A stretch of 64,000 bases of DNA from Siphonodentalium dalli. Taxonomy: Eukaryota > Mollusca > Scaphopoda > Gadilida > Siphonodentaliidae. The notes below the pieces were generated by a model. That model did no database searches and had not been told where the DNA came from. It was given only the letters and a program-made list of their open reading frames with translations. A program made the translations under genes and the position numbers. Below are positions 22,708 to 32,802 of the stretch, in pieces; position 1 is the first letter of the stretch, and each line of letters begins with the position of its first letter. The stretch is from contig CP136061.1 of the NCBI GenBank assembly GCA_032622095.1, forward strand, positions 261,052,077-261,116,076, read 5' to 3'.

Positions 22708-23571
22708 ATGACAGCGGTCATGGAAACGAGGCAGTCGAAAGACAAACAGGTTGAACAAAACGAAAAACTAGAAAACCTCTATAAATGCAAAGACTTTAGC
22801 GATATATCTAAATGTTTTGTGCAGCTACACCAATCTATAGGCGGCCGGCTTGACTGTGTAGAAAAGACAGTGGTAGAACTTCAAAAAAAAATGGAAGATG
22901 TGGAAAAAACATCCAAGAATTCTGCGGAGTCTGTAAAATCTCTACGAGATGATACTAACGCGGTAGAAGAGAAAGTTGCTAAACAGGAAGAAACACTTGA
23001 TGAACTGAAGGTCAGCATAGACTTTGTACATGAAGACTTGAAGGAAAAAATAAAAGAATGTGGCTCCGAGTCAATAAGTGCATTGGAAGATAAAGTAAAT
23101 TCATTTTCGGAGAAACTCAATAATCTGGAAATAGCCCATACGAAACTCGACCTATGGGGACGAAAATGGAACCTGGTGTTGAGAGGGATTAAAGGATCGA
23201 GGTCTGAAACTCCCAGAATTACGTCAGGGAAAGCTTTGGACTTCTTCTCGTCTGAACTCCATATTCAGGAAGAACAATTAAGAGACATGTTCCTCGGTGC
23301 TTGCCATCGTTTACCATCAGGTAGGGATTCCTGCCCTGATATTATGATCAGGTTCCTATCTCTGCCAGACAGAGACATGGTCTTGAATAGCGCCAAAAAA
23401 CTGCCACCAGGATCGTCAGCAGGTGTGTCCATAGATCTACCTCCATCTGTTTCTAAATTCAGAGGCGAACTTTTGAGAGAAAGAGCTGCACTACCAGAGA
23501 AAGAGAAGAAGCAGACAAAACTAGTATACATGAAACAAGAACCCTTCTTGAAGCTAGTAACAAAAAAATAA
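22708..23571 (+). CDS. LINE ORF1 protein (coiled coil plus RRM-like, L1 ORF1p type)
   Basis: The protein has 287 residues from the first in-frame ATG; the frame is open back to 22612 but without an earlier ATG. Residues about 15-140 form a charged heptad-rich coiled coil (KTSKNSAESVKSLRDDTNAV, EETLDELKVSIDFVHEDLKE). Residues about 145-235 are RRM-like (WNLVLRGIKGSRSE, then LGACHRLP and PDIMIRFLS). A basic C-terminal region (VSIDLPPSVSKFRGELLRER) follows. This matches the layout of L1 ORF1p, a trimeric RNA-binding chaperone that packages LINE RNA with ORF2p in the cytoplasm. The stop codon is followed by an AT-rich spacer. No frameshift or internal stop is present. Confidence 0.88.
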   Translation: MTAVMETRQSKDKQVEQNEKLENLYKCKDFSDISKCFVQLHQSIGGRLDCVEKTVVELQKKMEDVEKTSKNSAESVKSLRDDTNAVEEKVAKQEETLDELKVSIDFVHEDLKEKIKECGSESISALEDKVNSFSEKLNNLEIAHTKLDLWGRKWNLVLRGIKGSRSETPRITSGKALDFFSSELHIQEEQLRDMFLGACHRLPSGRDSCPDIMIRFLSLPDRDMVLNSAKKLPPGSSAGVSIDLPPSVSKFRGELLRERAALPEKEKKQTKLVYMKQEPFLKLVTKK

Positions 23572-25020
23572 ACTGTTTCATGAATAAATAAAATTGTACA
23601 CCCATATATATATATATATATTTATGTTTATTAAACAATACAGGTACACATACCTGATAAGCTACAAGAAAATCTTGGGAAGAAAATAAAGCTCTATATC
23701 TGCCTTGGAGGTATTGTGTGGAGTTTTGTTTTCCCCCTAAATTTCCAAACTACTGGTACTTAGTCATTGGACCAATAGTATTCCGTGAGTAAATTTGCAC
23801 AATTTTAGCCCTTCTGGGAGTCTGCAAGAGATATACTTCCTGTTTTCTCACACATCATGACATTGTTACCTGTATGCACTTTTCCTTTCATTAATACCGG
23901 TACTTAACTTCCAAGTACCTAAGACAATTTAACAATGTTTTGGGACGGTTTTCAAGTATTAACAAGCAAAATCTCACTATATCTATAATAAACAGTTAAC
24001 AATGAGGCGTGACAACATCATTAACAAGATTTAACTGTTGGACCAATTGTTTATCATCGAAAGGTAGTTTTAAGTACTGGTCAGCCCCCTAGAATAGCAA
24101 AATGGAAATAAGGATAATTATGAATGTCTGAAATGTTGTTCACACGGAAGCACGTTGTAAATTATATATGTATATATATATATGTATGGCAATGTATATG
24201 GTTGTATCACGCGGGGAAAATATATTTATGTTGTTGTATGTATCAAAAAATGTTAAACATGTGAGAAAACAAATTGTTACTCACAATAGTATACTCATTT
24301 ATTTATGTTAATGGGGAAAAGCACAAGGCAAAACTTGTTGCTTCCAATGGTTCACTTTGTCAAAGGAGGAAATTTTTTTTATTTTTTTTTACATGAGGTA
24401 CATTTTAAACCAAAACAATGTACCTCAAGAGTAGGTGATTATTGTGGCTGAATTGCTCTCTGCGCAGAGATATACATGGAAATGATTCTTGTGCCCAGAG
24501 AGTGAACCAGCCAAGGTCATCACTGCGGGTCGGAGAACTTGACAAAATATATATTCAAGTTTTTTTGAAAATGAACCAAAAAATAAAAATAAATAAACTG
24601 AAAAATTTAAATACGATAATAAATATTGAATGGAATTAACCAAACAGTAAGTTACTCATACAAATTGAGGAGATCATTATAAAGACACAAAAAAAACATC
24701 ACAAAATTGGAGCCCATGTACCGTAAAAAGAAATGAGAAATATTGGATATCTACAAATACATATTGAAGGTAAAACCACTTAAAGCCTTCATGACTGTTG
24801 TTGTTGCATATCCAGATGTATTTACCTTTTATAATACATACACTGTCAAACACCAGAAGTCCGTTGTTATTGTTGATAAAAAAAACTAAGATCATGCATA
24901 CATTTCATCGTTCATTACTTTTTTATTTGAACTCTTATACATGTTACAATATAAAAAATGAAAGCAGATATTTAAGACGGATAATCAATGATATGATTGT
25001 TATCTTATTGAATATTGAAA
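23572..25020 (+). other. Long spacer between LINE ORF1 and ORF2
   Basis: This is 1.45 kb without a coding frame. It holds TA-rich microsatellites near 23605-23622 and 24165-24185, an AATAAA just after ORF1 (23585-23593) and a small hairpin (TGAGGTACATT / AATGTACCTCA, 24394-24427). L1-type elements normally have a much shorter inter-ORF gap. It is either a family feature (separate ORF2 initiation or transcript) or a nested insertion whose borders I could not find. Confidence 0.6.
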
Positions 25021-28000
25021 ATGGCTAATATATCAATTGGAGCCATGAACTGTCGTGGGTTGTCGTCTGACCATGTAAAGCGTAGAGATTTATTTAATAG
25101 ATGTAGAGCTAGGTACGATATTTCTTTGTTAATTGATACGCATTCAAGTAAAGAAACAGAAAAAAGATGGAGGATGGAATGGGGTTATGAAGCCATTTTT
25201 TCTTCATTTTCCAGTGCTAAAAGAGGGGTGGCCATTATTTTTAAAAATTCAATCCAGTATGAAATACACGAAATAGTGGCTGATGACGGTGGAAATTACA
25301 TCATTCTTGATATTACAATCCAACATCAGAGACTTAGCCTATGTGCTGTATATGGGCCGAACGAGGACAGCCCAATGTTTTTTGAAAAACTTTTTAACAA
25401 AATTGACAAATTGGAAAACTCCTCTATAATAATTGCAGGAGACTGGAATGTACCTCAAGACTATTCAATAGATACAATACATTATAAACAGAAAAACAAC
25501 ACAAAATCAAATGAAAAAATGAAGTTCTGGCAAATGAGGTTAGATTTACACGATACATGGAGGCTTCATAACCCAGGCATTAAACGATACAGTTGGAGGG
25601 GCCCAGGAAGTAAAATGGCTAGGCTCGACTACTTCCTGGTCTCCTCTGATCTTCAGTCTTTCATAAAAAAATCTGATATACATATTAGTTATAAATCAGA
25701 CCATTCTCCAGTGAGCTTAACTATACAATTTGTGAGTCATCCCAGGGGCAGAGGGACATGGAAATTTAACAACAGTTTATTGAGAGACAAAAAGTATATA
25801 GAATTAGTTAAAACTATAATTGCTGAGGTAGTAGACCAATATGTGAATAATAACACTGAAAATATACGCATTGGGGAGGAAAATCTTTTTAAAATCAATG
25901 ATCAACTATTTTGGGAAACCCTAAAAATTATGATTCGTGGCCCAACTATTGCATACTCTTCAAATTTGAAAAAGGGAAGAAATGAATCTGAAAATAAACT
26001 TGAGACAGAAATTTCAAGGCTTTCGGAAATACTCGACAATGGTGATGAATCGGTCGCTGCAAAAATAGATAAATTAAAATCAGAGCTAATCGAATTAAGA
26101 GACAAGAAAATACAGGGAATAATTCTGAGAACAAAAGCAAAATGGAAAGTAGAAGGGGAAAAATCAACCAAATACTTTTGCAATTTAGAAAAAAGAAGCT
26201 ACACTGAAAAAACTATTGCCAAACTAATTAAAAGTGATGGATCTGAAATAACCGAACTTTCTGACATAATTGAAGAACAACACAATTTTTACAAAAATCT
26301 ATATGAATCAAAGATTGAACCAACAGCTGGAGATGAAGAAAATAATTTTCTTGATGTTGAAAACCCTTTTCTGAATTTCTTGGATACGCAAGAAACTGAA
26401 TCCTTGGAGGGACAACTAACTGAATACGAATGCACAGCATCATTAAAAAAGATAAAAAATGAAAAATCCCCAGGATCAGATGGATATACAGCAGAATTCT
26501 ACAAATTTTTCTGGAAAGATCTGGGGCAATTTGTTGTTAACTCATTGAACTATGGTTTTCGTACACAAAAATTATCAGTCACGCAAAGATGTGGAATTAT
26601 AACATGTCTGCCAAAACCCAATAAACCTAAAGAATACATTAAAAATTGGAGGCCTATTTCGCTTCTCAATGTTGATGTTAAAATTGGATCAACAGTTATT
26701 GCTAATCGGGTAAAGAAAGTCCTCCCAAAACTTATTTCAGATTCACAACTTGGATTTCTAGCAGGGCGTTACATTGGGGAATCAACAAGGCTTACATTTG
26801 ATTTATTAGAAAAGTGCGAGCAAAGAGATATACCTGGATTACTAGTACTACTTGATTTTGAAAAAGCTTTTGACTCCTTAGAATGGAGTTATTTAGAAAA
26901 TTGTTTAAAATTTTACAAATTTGGACCAGATATCATCGGTTGGGTAAAAACCTTTTATTCAGATATTTTCAGCTATATTGTCAATAACGGAAACCTATCT
27001 AACAAGATAGATATACATAGAGGGGTAAGACAAGGTGACCCACTTTCTCCTTACCTGTTTATTTTAGCGGTAGAAACTCTTAGCGCATCTTTAAAAAATA
27101 ATATAGATATAAACGGGATAAAAATTAACAAAACTGAATACATGGTCTCACAATATGCAGATGACATGAACCTCTTCCTCAGGAATGACTCACACTCATT
27201 AAACGAAGCCCTTAATACAGTCCGAAATTTCGCAAAGATAACAGGACTAAAAGCAAACTTCCAAAAAACTCAAGTCTTATGGATTGGATCGAAACGGGGC
27301 TGTGGTGAAGAAATTCCAACAGAAGAAAATATACTATGGAATCACTCAAATTCGGTCACTATACTTGGTATTGAATTCAACCTCTTCAATGACGACTACA
27401 TTGAAAATAATTACAAGACAAAAATAAAAAAGCTAGAAAATCTACTGAATGACTGGTCCTTCAGACAACTAAGTCTTACTGGAAAAACAACAGTAATAAA
27501 GACTCTTGCACTTCCAATGTTAATTCACTGTCTATCAGTACTACCTCCCCTTTCAAAAGACACATCTCTAAAAATCCAACAAATCTTTTATCGCTTTTTA
27601 TGGTCTGGAAAAAAAGATAAAATTAAACGTAATGTTATAATAAATGAAATTGAAAACGGAGGCTTGAAGTTTCCACATATTGACTCGTTTGCAAATGCAT
27701 TAAAAATGACCTGGATACAAAAATTGCTAGACACTTCCAATAATGCCAGCTGGAAAAATATAATTTTAGATGACTTGGAGCCCTTTGGTGGTCCAAAAGT
27801 TTGGTTCTTTCAAAATGAAGCACTGACTATTATGGCAAATAAAGTTAATCCATTTTGGAAAAGCGTTATACAGGCTTGGAGTTTGGTAGATCAAGATATC
27901 AGCACAGCCCCACAAGACATCCAATCCCAATCCATTTATTGGAATAAATATATAAAAATAGACAATCATATGCTCTTAAACACTAAATGGATAAAGCAAG

Positions 28001-28833
28001 GTGTATTTTTTATAAATGACTTGATGAAAGACGATGGTGGACTCTTAGATTATCCATCATTCTGTAGCACTTATAATTTACAAATTCCTTTCACACACTA
28101 TCAAGGACTGTTGAATGCGATACCATCCCAATGGAGAGCATGTTTGAGAAATAGTGAGAAACTTGAATCAATTAAAAAAGAAAAAATAGAAATTCTCGGG
28201 AATGCCTTAACACCATGTAAGATTTTTTACCCAATTATTCTTAGACAATATGCTGAAACACCTTCCCACATACAAAAAAAATGGTCTAATAGACTTGGAA
28301 TAGCTTTATGTGATTTGGATTGGAAACAAATATATAGGAACCCATATCATATCACAGATGATACTGGCCTGATAGGTTTTCAATACAAAATTAATCAAGA
28401 CATACTTTATACAAATTCAAAATTATTCAAGTGTAAACTGTCAGAAACAGAATTATGCTCTTTTTGTGGGAACACGAAAGAAACAGTTATACATCTCTTT
28501 TGGGATTGCCCCATTTCAAAATCAGTTCTACTTCAACTCCAACATAAGTTAAAAGAAAAGTGTGATATTACATTCGAATTAAAACCAGAGTATACTGTCC
28601 TAGGTATGCATGGAGATATACATCCCAATGATACCCTTGATATCTGTACAATGCTGTATAGAAAATTTATATACTCATGTAAGATGAGGGCTACCAACCC
28701 AACTATAAATGGACTTCTTGAATTTTTTAAATATTATAAAAGAATTGAAACTCTAAACACATATTCCTTGAATGATAGAAGTAAAAAATATGGGGAAAGA
28801 TGGGAAGCTCTGGAAGCAATTCTTAGCAATTGA
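25021..28833 (+). CDS. LINE ORF2 polyprotein: endonuclease and reverse transcriptase
   Basis: The protein has 1270 residues from ATG 25021 and the frame is intact. Residues 1-235 are an APE-type endonuclease with its catalytic set: N10, acidic residue as Asp in DTH (39-41), GDWN (D141, N143), RLDYFLVS (D203) and SDHSP (D227, H228). The reverse transcriptase runs from about 470 to 760 with PKPNKPKEYIKNWRPISLLN, DFEKAFDS (612-619), RGVRQGDPLSPYLF and QYADD (Asp714, Asp715). A thumb region with LSLTGKTTVIKTLALPML follows. The C-terminal Cys/His cluster is C1146-x2-C1149-x8-H1158-x4-C1163. The enzyme nicks the target and copies LINE RNA in place (target-primed reverse transcription). All catalytic residues expected for activity are present, which supports a young element of the L1/Tx1 lineage. 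Confidence 0.96.
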   Translation: MANISIGAMNCRGLSSDHVKRRDLFNRCRARYDISLLIDTHSSKETEKRWRMEWGYEAIFSSFSSAKRGVAIIFKNSIQYEIHEIVADDGGNYIILDITIQHQRLSLCAVYGPNEDSPMFFEKLFNKIDKLENSSIIIAGDWNVPQDYSIDTIHYKQKNNTKSNEKMKFWQMRLDLHDTWRLHNPGIKRYSWRGPGSKMARLDYFLVSSDLQSFIKKSDIHISYKSDHSPVSLTIQFVSHPRGRGTWKFNNSLLRDKKYIELVKTIIAEVVDQYVNNNTENIRIGEENLFKINDQLFWETLKIMIRGPTIAYSSNLKKGRNESENKLETEISRLSEILDNGDESVAAKIDKLKSELIELRDKKIQGIILRTKAKWKVEGEKSTKYFCNLEKRSYTEKTIAKLIKSDGSEITELSDIIEEQHNFYKNLYESKIEPTAGDEENNFLDVENPFLNFLDTQETESLEGQLTEYECTASLKKIKNEKSPGSDGYTAEFYKFFWKDLGQFVVNSLNYGFRTQKLSVTQRCGIITCLPKPNKPKEYIKNWRPISLLNVDVKIGSTVIANRVKKVLPKLISDSQLGFLAGRYIGESTRLTFDLLEKCEQRDIPGLLVLLDFEKAFDSLEWSYLENCLKFYKFGPDIIGWVKTFYSDIFSYIVNNGNLSNKIDIHRGVRQGDPLSPYLFILAVETLSASLKNNIDINGIKINKTEYMVSQYADDMNLFLRNDSHSLNEALNTVRNFAKITGLKANFQKTQVLWIGSKRGCGEEIPTEENILWNHSNSVTILGIEFNLFNDDYIENNYKTKIKKLENLLNDWSFRQLSLTGKTTVIKTLALPMLIHCLSVLPPLSKDTSLKIQQIFYRFLWSGKKDKIKRNVIINEIENGGLKFPHIDSFANALKMTWIQKLLDTSNNASWKNIILDDLEPFGGPKVWFFQNEALTIMANKVNPFWKSVIQAWSLVDQDISTAPQDIQSQSIYWNKYIKIDNHMLLNTKWIKQGVFFINDLMKDDGGLLDYPSFCSTYNLQIPFTHYQGLLNAIPSQWRACLRNSEKLESIKKEKIEILGNALTPCKIFYPIILRQYAETPSHIQKKWSNRLGIALCDLDWKQIYRNPYHITDDTGLIGFQYKINQDILYTNSKLFKCKLSETELCSFCGNTKETVIHLFWDCPISKSVLLQLQHKLKEKCDITFELKPEYTVLGMHGDIHPNDTLDICTMLYRKFIYSCKMRATNPTINGLLEFFKYYKRIETLNTYSLNDRSKKYGERWEALEAILSN

Positions 28834-29145
28834 AAACAAGGCAATATCCACTTCTCAGTGAAGCTATTACTCAAACATGCTCATAATATGGATTAAATAA
28901 CTTCCCCCCACGACAGTTCAGAAATAAGCGATCATAAGTATCCACGTTTCACAAATACACTGATTATCCACAAAAAAAAAAAAAAAAATTACTTTTTTAT
29001 ATTTTGTTACTTTATATCTACAAATTACATGCAATCATATATACATGTATGTTCATATATACCTTAAAATATTTGAAAATGTTATACAATACTGAATAAG
29101 ACTAATGTCACATGATGAAATTTAAAAAATGATCTGAATAAAAAA

Positions 29146-29182
<37 letters not shown>

Positions 29183-29192
29183 AATATGCAAT
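28834..29192 (+). other. LINE 3' region, AATAAA, A-tail and 3' target-site duplication
   Basis: The 3' untranslated part is about 315 bp with an A-run at 28971-28988. AATAAA at 29137-29142 precedes an A-tail of about 28 bp, followed by the second copy of AAGTCTAATATGCAAT (29177-29192). The polyadenylation signal lies in sense orientation within the lectin intron. Confidence 0.85.
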
Positions 29193-29509
29193 CCTCTGAC
29201 GATTCAATGTCCCTCAGTTTGAATGAATATATATATATCTTAAATAGATTGATATAAATATACTTTTAATGCTTTCTTCTATGTATCTGTGTTGCTAGAT
29301 CATTATAGGAATGCAAACTGATTTCCATCCCCATATCAATATGACAGTTGAATTGTTCAAGTGACTTAATTCGGTCACCATTTGTCGAGATTGTGATGGC
29401 CTGAGAGATGACAATATATATCTTTGATCGGCGAATTGAACAATCTTATCAATGCTAGTGAATCTCCTCTCGCCATCCTGACCCAAAACGACACCAAATG
29501 TGATTTAAT
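29193..29509. other. Lectin intron between LINE and repeat array
   Basis: AT-rich intron sequence with a weak inverted pair (GAATTGTTCAAGTGAC near 29350 and GGCGAATTGAACAATC near 29440). No exon was found. Confidence 0.4.
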
Positions 29510-31330
29510 TCATCGTATCATTAGAGAATAACGTGCATGAATTTGGTGGAAGTATTGCTAAATATATTTGTATCAGCTTTGGTGCAACTCCCCTCATGCA
29601 TGACTTGAACCGGGCTACTTTTGACATATCTAAACCACGTCTATTAGACTCATGCATGCACGATATAATGGAGATGATTATATATAAGTTTGGTGGTAAT
29701 CGGCAACTAACAAATTATTATCATTGTTATTACCCCCCCCCCCAGGTCTCTCACCCAAACGGCACCAATTTTGCGTCTTTAAATCACACGATTATATTGC
29801 TCGTATCATGGAGAAGAATAATATATCAATTTGGTGGCCCCTCCTGTGCACCTCTGAATCGAACGGTGTCATACTATGGAGGTGAGTATGTATAAGTTGG
29901 GTGGAAATCGGCGACAAAATGATGTCATCATTTATTTGCTGCCCCTCCCCCTTTTCTGCCCGACACCAACAACGTCACTTTAGAAACTTTTAACCCGCAC
30001 CATTATCTTCCACGTAAAAAGTTACCCCTGTTTGACCGCCTTGGTGCCATCTCGATTGTACCCCATTAAGTTATATATAGAACACAGACAGATATTCGCA
30101 AATATTTGATTTATTGTTTCATTTGAGAAGAACGTGTATGAGTTTGATGGTGATTGGCACTAAACATATTTTTATCAGTTTTGGTGACCCTCCCATCCCT
30201 ATTTCGGGCTCAAGCGGCGCCACTTTTGACATAATTAAACCACACACTTAGACTCATTATGGAGATGAATATATATAAAATTGGTGAAAATTGGTGAGAA
30301 TACAAATTCGTATAAAATTTAGGGCCCCCATTGCATATCCCTCACCCAAACGGCACCATTTGGCGTATTTAATCTACACGATTAGATTCCTCGTATCGCG
30401 GAGAAGAATATGTATACATCAGGTGGAAATCGGCGCTAAACATATTGTTTACCAATTGTTGTGTCTCTCTCACCCTCTAGGCACCCCTGACTCGAATGGC
30501 CCAACTTTTGACATCCTTAATCGACACAATTAGACTCCTCATATCATGGAGATGCTTATTTATAAGTTTGGTGCTAATCCACGATTAAACAATTTTTTAT
30601 CAAATTTAGTGCGCACCCACCCCCATCTTTCACCAAAACAGCACCATTATGGCGTCTTTAAAATCACACGATTAGATTCCTCATATCATGGATAAGAATG
30701 TGTATCAATTTGGTGGAAATTGGCGCTAAAGATATTGTGTATCAATTTTGGTGCCCCTCTCCCTTTCAGTGCAACCCTGACTCGAATGACGCCACTTTTG
30801 ATAGCTTTAAGCCATACCATGGCGATGATTTTGTTTAAGTTTGGTGGCAATCAGCGACTAAACCAATTCTTATCAGATTTAGTCCCCACTCCCCCCACCC
30901 CAAATCTCTCATCCAAACGACACCAATTTGGCGTCTTCAAATCACACAATAAGATTCATTGTATCATGGAGAAAATCTCAGAATAATGTGCATCAATTTG
31001 GTGGAAGTCGGCGCTAAAATTATTTTTGATCAATTATTGTGCCCCTCTCCCCTTCCGGGCATCCCTGACTCGAACGGCGCGACTGTTGACATATTTAAAC
31101 CACACCATTATATTCCTCATATCATGGGGATGATTATAGATAAGTTTCGTGGTAATCGATGACAAATTTTGTTTCTGCCCCTCCCCCTTTTCTTCCCTGA
31201 CAACAACGGTATCAATTTAGAAAATTATAACCCGCACCATTGTCTTTCTCGTAAAAAGATACCCCCGCTATACCCCTTTTATGTCATTTAGGTGGTCCCC
31301 TGTGAATTTCTATAGGATACACAGACAGAC
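29510..31330 (+). repeat. Degenerate tandem array, unit about 290 bp, about six copies
   Basis: Each unit carries, in order, (C/T)ATCATGGAGAAGAATATGT, CAATTTGGTGGAAATCGGCG, a C-rich CCCCTCTCCCTTTC segment, CCTGACTCGAATGGCGCCAC, TTTGACATATTTAAACCACA, CATGGAGATGATTATATATA, AAGTTTGGTGG(T/C)AATC and a second C-rich CTCACCCAAACGGCACCA segment. Copies start near 29519, 29808, 30120, 30395, 30685 and 30960 and are diverged. The last part repeats TTCGCAAATAT (30097 and 31331). The unit itself looks like a dimer of two related halves of about 145 bp. Peptides from it are repeat-derived and not called. Confidence 0.75.
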
Positions 31331-31344
31331 ATTCGCAAATATGG

Positions 31345-31530
31345 ATATAGATACATGGTGGATCGTGGACTTAGCAGCTATGTTTACCATATACACTGGA
31401 CGGGTGGTAATATGGTTATATATATGGAGGGCTGGTGTTAAGAAAGTGGGTTGTTGTTGTGAGTTATGGTTATATATGGTGGTTGGTGGCTAACAGAGGG
31501 GATTGTTGCTGTGAGTCATGTTTACATGTT
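31345..31530 (+). pseudogene. Decayed duplicate of the lectin exon
   Basis: ATGGTGGATCGTGGACTTAG and the following TATGTTTACCATATACACTG repeat the 3' half of the lectin exon at 21868-21910, with frame TWWIVDLAAMFTIYTGRVV. About 80 bp of extra sequence then interrupts it, containing a diverged GTTGTTGTGAGTTATG. The exon end resumes as CTAACAGAGGGGATTGTTGC followed by a GTGAGT donor-like site at about 31511, mirroring 21920-21947. No matching 5' half or acceptor was found. It is a partial exon copy that would break the reading frame if used. Confidence 0.8.
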
Positions 31531-32049
31531 TTGTGTTTTGAGCTTTGGTTTAGCTCATAATGTTAGTACTACAGTAAACGGCGGCTAGAGGGTGCGGAGA
31601 CGTAACATGCTCACGGACCGAGGACAGGTGTGGCGGAGTGTAGCAGATTTCCCCTTGACACAGTTTCCCCGTGTTTGTTAAAGTTGCACTCTTATTATCA
31701 ATATTACATAAATTGGAGAGTTTTGACAGTATTTTCAAGTATGCTTTCTAAACGACATTAACATGACGACACAGTCGCCTCTTGATGGTAATATTTGGAC
31801 CGAATGAATGCATTGATTAACTTATCCTGCATGTGTCATCATCGTTAATCATGCATATCGATGGAGACATTTTATTTGACAAGAAACAAACATGATATAC
31901 CGAATTAGTGCGACACTGATTTCGAATCATTTCGATAATTTCCGATTGTCCCTATTTTATCGAATTCACAAAAGGGCAATATCCATCTTCAAGGAATAAG
32001 TATATAAAAAGAATATAGAGGATCTCTAACGAGTTATGCTGGGATATAT
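31531..32049. other. Lectin intron, nothing recognised
   Basis: No exon or defined repeat. The phrase ATATAGAGGATCTC at 32014-32027 is shared with the hairpin at 61207-61357. Confidence 0.4.
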
Positions 32050-32122
32050 GAAACGAGTTTGATAAATTTGATTCACAACGAGTCGTAGACGAGTTGTAAA
32101 TCAAATTTATCAAACGAATTTC
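32050..32122. repeat. Hairpin element with CGAG-rich centre
   Basis: GAAACGAGTTTGATAAATTT (32050) faces AAATTTATCAAACGAATTTC (ending 32122), with ACAACGAG / ACGAGTTGT near the centre. It belongs to the same style of hairpin as 61213-61357. Confidence 0.8.
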
Positions 32123-32128
32123 AAATCT

Positions 32129-32767
32129 TTAAAAGAAGCTGAAAATGCATGTAAAATGCATACATATACGGTGTTTGCTGAGATGCTTCACAACTGTATG
32201 CGACAGTTTTGCACACTCTGCCTTGCGACGAAACATATAGTCCCACAATTTGCTTCTCTGTGTTGTGCCTGTTTTCTTTAATGTAACGAAGTTGGACAAT
32301 AATTGAACTTTAATGAACAAAGCAATCATTTTGCAATGTCTGGTATTGGGGTCAAGGGAGGCTTTTCTAAATAGTTTTAATCCGCGCGGCAATTTACTTG
32401 GCGCGATGTCAAGTATCCCGGTAAGCACGCGACGATTACACACACTAGTGAGAGATAAGAAAATATCTAATGGATTTTTCAATATTATAGGGGCTTCATG
32501 TGATAGAGTTTAATTCAGGATGTTCCTGGCCATATTAAAGATCATGCTGATATTGATATTATCAACAGCATACTCATGCTTGAAATTACCGATATTCGTT
32601 AATAAAAGATATGCTCTGCCCTGTTTGTTCAATGTTATAAAGTTCGAGATCTGGTCAGAACAACAAAAAGTTCCCACATGTGGTACTGGTGGATTATTAT
32701 CTGTAAGGGTGTAGATGGAGTAGCGATTCATGACATGATCTGGGAGCTTGGGTAAGACAAACACCAC
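32129..32767 (-). pseudogene. Possible decayed coding region, one in-frame stop
   Basis: On the minus strand a frame of about 213 codons runs from 32767 to 32129 with only one stop (TAA at 32512-32510). It reads NLTDNNPPVP-like hydrophilic sequence, then SNFITLNKQGRAYLLLTNIG and YAVDNINISMIFNMARN. After the stop it reads NPLDIFLSLTSVCNRRVLTG and SKLPRGLKLFRKASLDPNTR. I do not recognise the family. It lies antisense within the lectin intron just before the last exon. It may be a fragment of a retroelement protein or chance. Confidence 0.3.
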
Positions 32768-32802
32768 ACAATTTCTTTCGTCTTACTATATTACAATTTC
32801 AG

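Larger units (their letters stand above)
22484..29178 (+). mobile_element. Full-length L1-like LINE inserted in the lectin intron
   Basis: This 6.7-kb element lies between a 16-bp target-site duplication. It has a 5' region starting GGACTTCCGGTAAAATGGCG, an intact ORF1 (22708-23571), an intact ORF2 (25021-28833), a short 3' region with AATAAA at 29137 and an A-tail (29151-29178). Both frames are unbroken and the duplication is exact, so insertion is likely recent. ORF2 has an apurinic-type endonuclease, reverse transcriptase and C-terminal Cys/His region in L1/Tx1-like order. The element is in the same orientation as the host lectin gene. Odd feature: 1.45 kb of non-coding DNA lies between the ORFs. 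Confidence 0.95.
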
